Assembly: GCA_900230115.1 (NCBI GenBank)
Contig: LT907983.1
Location: 4,696,774-4,760,773 of the forward strand
Length of the DNA stretch: 64,000 bases
Direction: 5' to 3'
Origin: Spirosomataceae bacterium TFI 002
Lineage (GTDB): Bacteria; Bacteroidota; Bacteroidia; Cytophagales; Spirosomataceae
Numbering within the stretch: position 1 is the first letter of the stretch; each line of letters opens with the position of its first letter. The notes beneath the pieces were generated by a model. It ran no database searches. It had not been told where the DNA came from and saw only the letters and a program-made list of their open reading frames with translations. Shown one piece after another: positions 63,470-64,000 of the stretch. Both the position numbers and the translations under genes were made by a program.

Positions 63470-64000
63470 TTATTTGTTTGGACCTAAAAAGGTCGTTCCA
63501 ATATTGTCGATTTCCTTACCATTACTTTTTACAAGAACTTCAAGGTCGGTTTTCCGCTGGTTGATTATTCCTTCAGGATATTTAACAAAAAAGATGACTT
63601 CTTTTTTACCACCTGCAGGGACCGTAACCGTGGCTACATCACCTACGATAGATACTGTTGCATTTTCATCTTCTACTGTTAAACCTACCTCCACGTCTTC
63701 TTGTGTCTTGTTAACAATCTGTGCGTTATAAAGGTTGCTTATTCCTCCATCATCTTGTTTTTGGTATAATTGACCAGGAACACGCATGATTGTAGTATCA
63801 ACCATGTCGCGAGTAATAAGCAATGTTGCCTCAATACCTATCAATGCCAAAAGCACAACCGAATAGGCCATTGATCGCTTGCTAAATGTATAAGGTACTT
63901 TCTTCTCTACAGACTCTACAGAAGCATAGCGGATAAGTCCTTTTGGCTTACCTACTTTCTCCATTACGTCGTCACATGCATCTATACAAGCAGTACAGTT
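63470..64000 (-). CDS. ccoG: Cytochrome c oxidase accessory protein CcoG/FixG, C-terminal part
   Basis: Gene runs off the right edge. The last visible coding bases give CTACIDACDDVMEKVGKPKG, a ferredoxin-type Cys motif followed by the CcoG signature; the later TM helix (YSVVLLALIGIEATLLI) and an Ig-like periplasmic domain match FixG. CcoG reduces copper for cbb3 assembly. The ATG at 63962-63964 is internal, not a start. Confidence 0.9.
   Translation of the reverse strand, partial: NCTACIDACDDVMEKVGKPKGLIRYASVESVEKKVPYTFSKRSMAYSVVLLALIGIEATLLITRDMVDTTIMRVPGQLYQKQDDGGISNLYNAQIVNKTQEDVEVGLTVEDENATVSIVGDVATVTVPAGGKKEVIFFVKYPEGIINQRKTDLEVLVKSNGKEIDNIGTTFLGPNK

Overview
The window looks like the chromosome of a Bacteroidota bacterium, probably of the Cytophagales type. 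It is AT-rich, and several genes are preceded by the Bacteroidota -7 element TAnnTTTG rather than a Shine-Dalgarno site. There is a type IX secretion sorting tail on an esterase (55122-57584), many lipoproteins, and families typical of the phylum (YHYH, YwqK/MORN, DUF6660-like, RIC/ScdA with hemerythrin). No rRNA, tRNA, insertion sequence, integrase or CRISPR array was seen.

Layout. 1-1.6 kb: end of a molybdenum hydroxylase gene and an exported M28 peptidase. 1.9-10.4 kb: YHYH protein, MORN-repeat protein, SCO protein, a small exported protein, then a complete RND efflux operon (adaptor, HAE1 pump, outer-membrane factor). 10.7-18.6 kb: a second small exported protein, then DabA, DabB, a SulP permease and a porin, which together suggest uptake of dissolved inorganic carbon. 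18.7-23.2 kb: TfoX-like protein, small oxidoreductase, and a metal-resistance group (DUF6660-like protein, ICMT-like methyltransferase, Zn/Cd/Pb P-type ATPase). 23.3-29.8 kb: an Rrf2-regulated nitrosative-stress operon with a divergent cbb3-like haem-copper oxidase, FixO-like cytochrome c, truncated haemoglobin, RIC, a fusion hemerythrin and a ferredoxin. 30-32.2 kb: a GH28 pectinase and an NLP-type (necrosis-inducing) protein side by side.

32.2-41.3 kb is the most unusual part. It holds short, mostly uncharacterised genes or small operons, many of them separated by imperfect palindromes that begin with (C)TAAC or CAAC and end with GTTAG, GTTGG or GTTGTG. Two 164-bp units without genes recur about 97-98% identical 5.7 kb apart. 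A roughly 155-bp promoter-like module recurs in front of two unrelated genes, the second time joined to a 52-bp scrap of the NLP gene. This looks like an integron-cassette-type array without a visible integrase. An ArsR-led operon sits inside it.

41.3-64 kb: a MdaB/LysR divergent pair; a five-gene set on the minus strand (GMC oxidoreductase, fatty acid hydroxylase, KAS III, aldehyde dehydrogenase, acyl-CoA ligase) that could oxidise and activate long-chain alcohols or hydrocarbons; an AbiEii-type toxin with a HigA-like antitoxin; KatG; a T9SS-exported esterase; a methionine aminopeptidase flanked by a short repeat; a TetR regulator and an alpha/beta hydrolase sharing an operator; a PagL-like lipid A deacylase; and, at the right edge, ccoG-ccoH-TauE/SafE, which implies a standard cbb3 oxidase operon just outside the window.
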